Origin: Actinomycetes bacterium
Lineage (GTDB): Bacteria > Actinomycetota > Actinomycetes > Propionibacteriales > Nocardioidaceae
DNA length: 5,401 nucleotides
Assembly (NCBI GenBank): GCA_023252095.1
Contig: JAHEXN010000048.1
Location: forward strand, 9,906 to 15,306
Direction of reading: 5' to 3'
Position numbers and translations under genes: made by a program. The notes beneath the pieces were generated by a model. It saw nothing but the letters and a program-made list of their open reading frames with translations. It did no database searches and was not told the origin of the DNA. Numbering within the stretch: position 1 is the stretch's first letter; every line of letters begins with the position of its first letter. Positions 4,323-5,401 of the stretch are shown here, piece after piece.

Positions 4323-4913
4323 ATGGGAAGACCTGCCAAGCACGATCCCGACGACTTCATCGACGCGGCCGTCGAGCTGTTCGCGCGCGGTGGGGCTCGT
4401 AGCGTCGCGCTCAGCGCCGTCGCCGCGTCGATCGGCGCCGCCAACGGGTCGATCTACCACCGCTTCGCTGATCGAGCGAGCCTCCTCGCGGCCATGTGGC
4501 TCCGCACCTCCGCGCGGTTCGAGCGCGGCTACCGAGGACAGCTCGGCGAACCCAACCTCGAGAGCGTCGTTGCCGTCGGGCCGTGGGTGGTCGAGTGGTG
4601 CCGCGACCACCCGGCCGAGGCCCAGGTGCTGCAGGCAGGTCTCCGCGCCTTCGGCCCCGACGACTGGCCACCTGAGGCGCGCGCCGCCCTGACGACACCC
4701 GACGACATCCGTCGCGATCTGCGACGCATCGCGAAGCGGCTGGCCGCGTCGACCTCGGCCACCCCCGATGAGATCGCCTTCGCGATGCTGGAGCTGCCGA
4801 TCGCGATCGTCCGCCGAGCGCTTCACGCAGGTCGCGCGCCCGGGAAGCGTGAAGTCGACCTCGTGCGGGGCCTGATGGCGCGGATACTCGGCGACCCATC
4901 GGACCGCACATGA
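4323..4913 (+). CDS. TetR-family transcriptional regulator
   Basis: A 196-residue protein of typical TetR length. It begins with the characteristic MGRPAKHDPD, followed by the TetR_N domain: helix 1 DDFIDAAVELFARGG (10-24), and the helix-turn-helix SVALSAVAASIGAANGSIYH (27-46) with recognition helix about 40-46, then FADRASLLAAM. Residues about 75-190 form the helical ligand and dimer domain, which matches no ligand class I recognise. The ATG at 4323 is the only upstream start possible because an in-frame TAG lies at 4299-4301. It is divergent from the thioesterase-methyltransferase operon, with a perfect 18-bp inverted repeat between them, so it most likely represses that operon and itself. 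An acyl-CoA or its free acid is a reasonable guess for the inducer, given the thioesterase. The gene ends five bases from the end of the convergent acetyltransferase gene. Confidence 0.95.
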   Translation: MGRPAKHDPDDFIDAAVELFARGGARSVALSAVAASIGAANGSIYHRFADRASLLAAMWLRTSARFERGYRGQLGEPNLESVVAVGPWVVEWCRDHPAEAQVLQAGLRAFGPDDWPPEARAALTTPDDIRRDLRRIAKRLAASTSATPDEIAFAMLELPIAIVRRALHAGRAPGKREVDLVRGLMARILGDPSDRT

Positions 4914-4918
4914 CGTCG

Positions 4919-5401
4919 TCACGCGGTGGCCACCTCGGGCCGTCCGGACGGGATTGACTTGGACAGCGTCGCCTGGCCGGGACGAGTGGTCGCGTCCCGG
5001 GTGAATCCCTCGGACTCGTAGAACCTCAGGTTGACCTCGCTGGCGGCTCCGGTGTGCAGCCGGATACGGCGTACGGATGGGGTCGCCTCGGACTCCGCGA
5101 ACCGAAGCAGGGCCCGGGCGAGACCCCGGCGCCGGTGGTCGGGGGCGACCATGAGTCGGCCGATCCGCCACGCTTCGTCGTCGGACCACGCCTGGACCGA
5201 GGCGACGAGTCTCGCTCCGCGTCGCACCATGACGCTCTCGTGTCTCGACACGTCGTCCCGGACCGTCTCGAGGTCGTCGTGAAGGGCGCCGATGTCCAGG
5301 GTCTGATTGGCCAGGGCCTCGTCGACCCAGCAGGCACGTTGGAGGACCAAGAGCTCGGCTGCGTCGCTGGGGTCGCCTCGGTGGGCGACGTAGCCTGGCG
5401 G
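4919..5401 (-). CDS. GNAT-family N-acetyltransferase (5' end beyond window)
   Basis: The frame is open from the right edge to a TGA at 4919-4921, giving at least 160 residues; the start is outside the window. The visible N-terminus, DPSDAAELLVLQRACWVDEA, already fits the first strand and helix of a GNAT protein, so only about 5-15 residues are likely missing. Motif A, which binds the acetyl-CoA pyrophosphate, is IGRLMVAPDHRRRGLARAL (about 84-102) with the RRRGLA loop; motif B is NLRFYESEGF (about 126-135). It should transfer an acetyl group from acetyl-CoA to an amine; the acceptor cannot be told. A TTG at 5348-5350 is a possible internal start but would cut off conserved N-terminal residues. 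The gene converges on the TetR gene with only five bases between the stop codons and is probably transcribed independently of the other genes here. Confidence 0.9.
   Translation of the reverse strand, partial: PPGYVAHRGDPSDAAELLVLQRACWVDEALANQTLDIGALHDDLETVRDDVSRHESVMVRRGARLVASVQAWSDDEAWRIGRLMVAPDHRRRGLARALLRFAESEATPSVRRIRLHTGAASEVNLRFYESEGFTRDATTRPGQATLSKSIPSGRPEVATA

Larger units (their letters stand above)
4295..4323 (-). promoter_or_regulatory. Candidate promoter of the thioesterase-methyltransferase operon
   Basis: On the minus strand TGGATG (4323-4318) could serve as -35 and TAGAGT (4300-4295, fitting TANNNT) as -10, separated by 17 bases. Transcription would start near 4288 and leave a leader of about 24 bases containing the strong ribosome site. 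The -35 match is poor, so this is a proposal. Confidence 0.4.

Noticed and set aside
4925..4934. GGTGGCCACC palindrome near the end of the acetyltransferase gene
   Set aside because: A 10-bp palindrome inside coding DNA is expected several times by chance in a window this size, and it is too small to argue for a terminator.
4290..5189. Minus-strand frame (299 codons) opposite the TetR gene
   Set aside because: It would cover TetR and part of the acetyltransferase in the wrong frame and has no recognisable domain.
1..5401. Mobile elements, CRISPR arrays, toxin-antitoxin pairs, tRNA or other structured RNA
   Set aside because: No transposase or integrase motifs, no evenly spaced repeats, no small paired frames with such features and no tRNA-like fold were seen on either strand.

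Overview
The window is about 5.4 kb of GC-rich DNA, with G or C at most third codon positions and genes packed on both strands. Actinobacterial family members are the closest match in style for every protein. At least one gene (the TetR regulator) looks leaderless, which is common in Actinobacteria. I therefore read it as chromosomal DNA of a high-GC actinobacterium and would not name a genus. It holds eight protein genes; the first and last run off the window edges. No gene-free stretch exceeds 143 bases. I see no rRNA, tRNA, CRISPR array, insertion sequence or phage gene.

Left part (1-1282, minus strand): a HxlR/DUF24 regulator is followed 44 bases downstream by an AraC-type regulator with an N-terminal cupin domain, truncated by the window start. 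Centre-left (1390-2996, plus strand): a zinc-free MDR (quinone oxidoreductase-like) gene is divergent from the HxlR gene, and an FMN nitroreductase-family gene lies 143 bases after it. The HxlR/MDR pair resembles the redox-sensing QorR/qor2 pair of Corynebacterium glutamicum. The 107-base divergent gap carries two inverted repeats and a pair of direct repeats that could be operators.

Centre (2997-3090): the plus-strand nitroreductase converges on a minus-strand operon. A perfect 12-bp-stem hairpin sits at the junction and includes the last codons of the methyltransferase gene, a plausible bidirectional terminator.

Right part (3076-4913): a PaaI-type hotdog thioesterase gene and a class I SAM methyltransferase gene overlap by 8 bases on the minus strand. 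They are divergent from a TetR regulator. The 58-base gap holds a perfect 6-6-6 inverted repeat placed to cover candidate promoters of both directions. TetR converges tail to tail on a GNAT acetyltransferase gene that runs off the right edge.

Taken together this looks like two small, locally regulated metabolic or stress-response modules: a thiol/quinone/electrophile-type reductase module under HxlR, and an acyl-thioester plus methyl-transfer module under TetR. Each is a familiar kind of gene arrangement. I did not find a convincing new defence, mobile or RNA system; the most testable observations are the operator layouts and the thioesterase-methyltransferase coupling.
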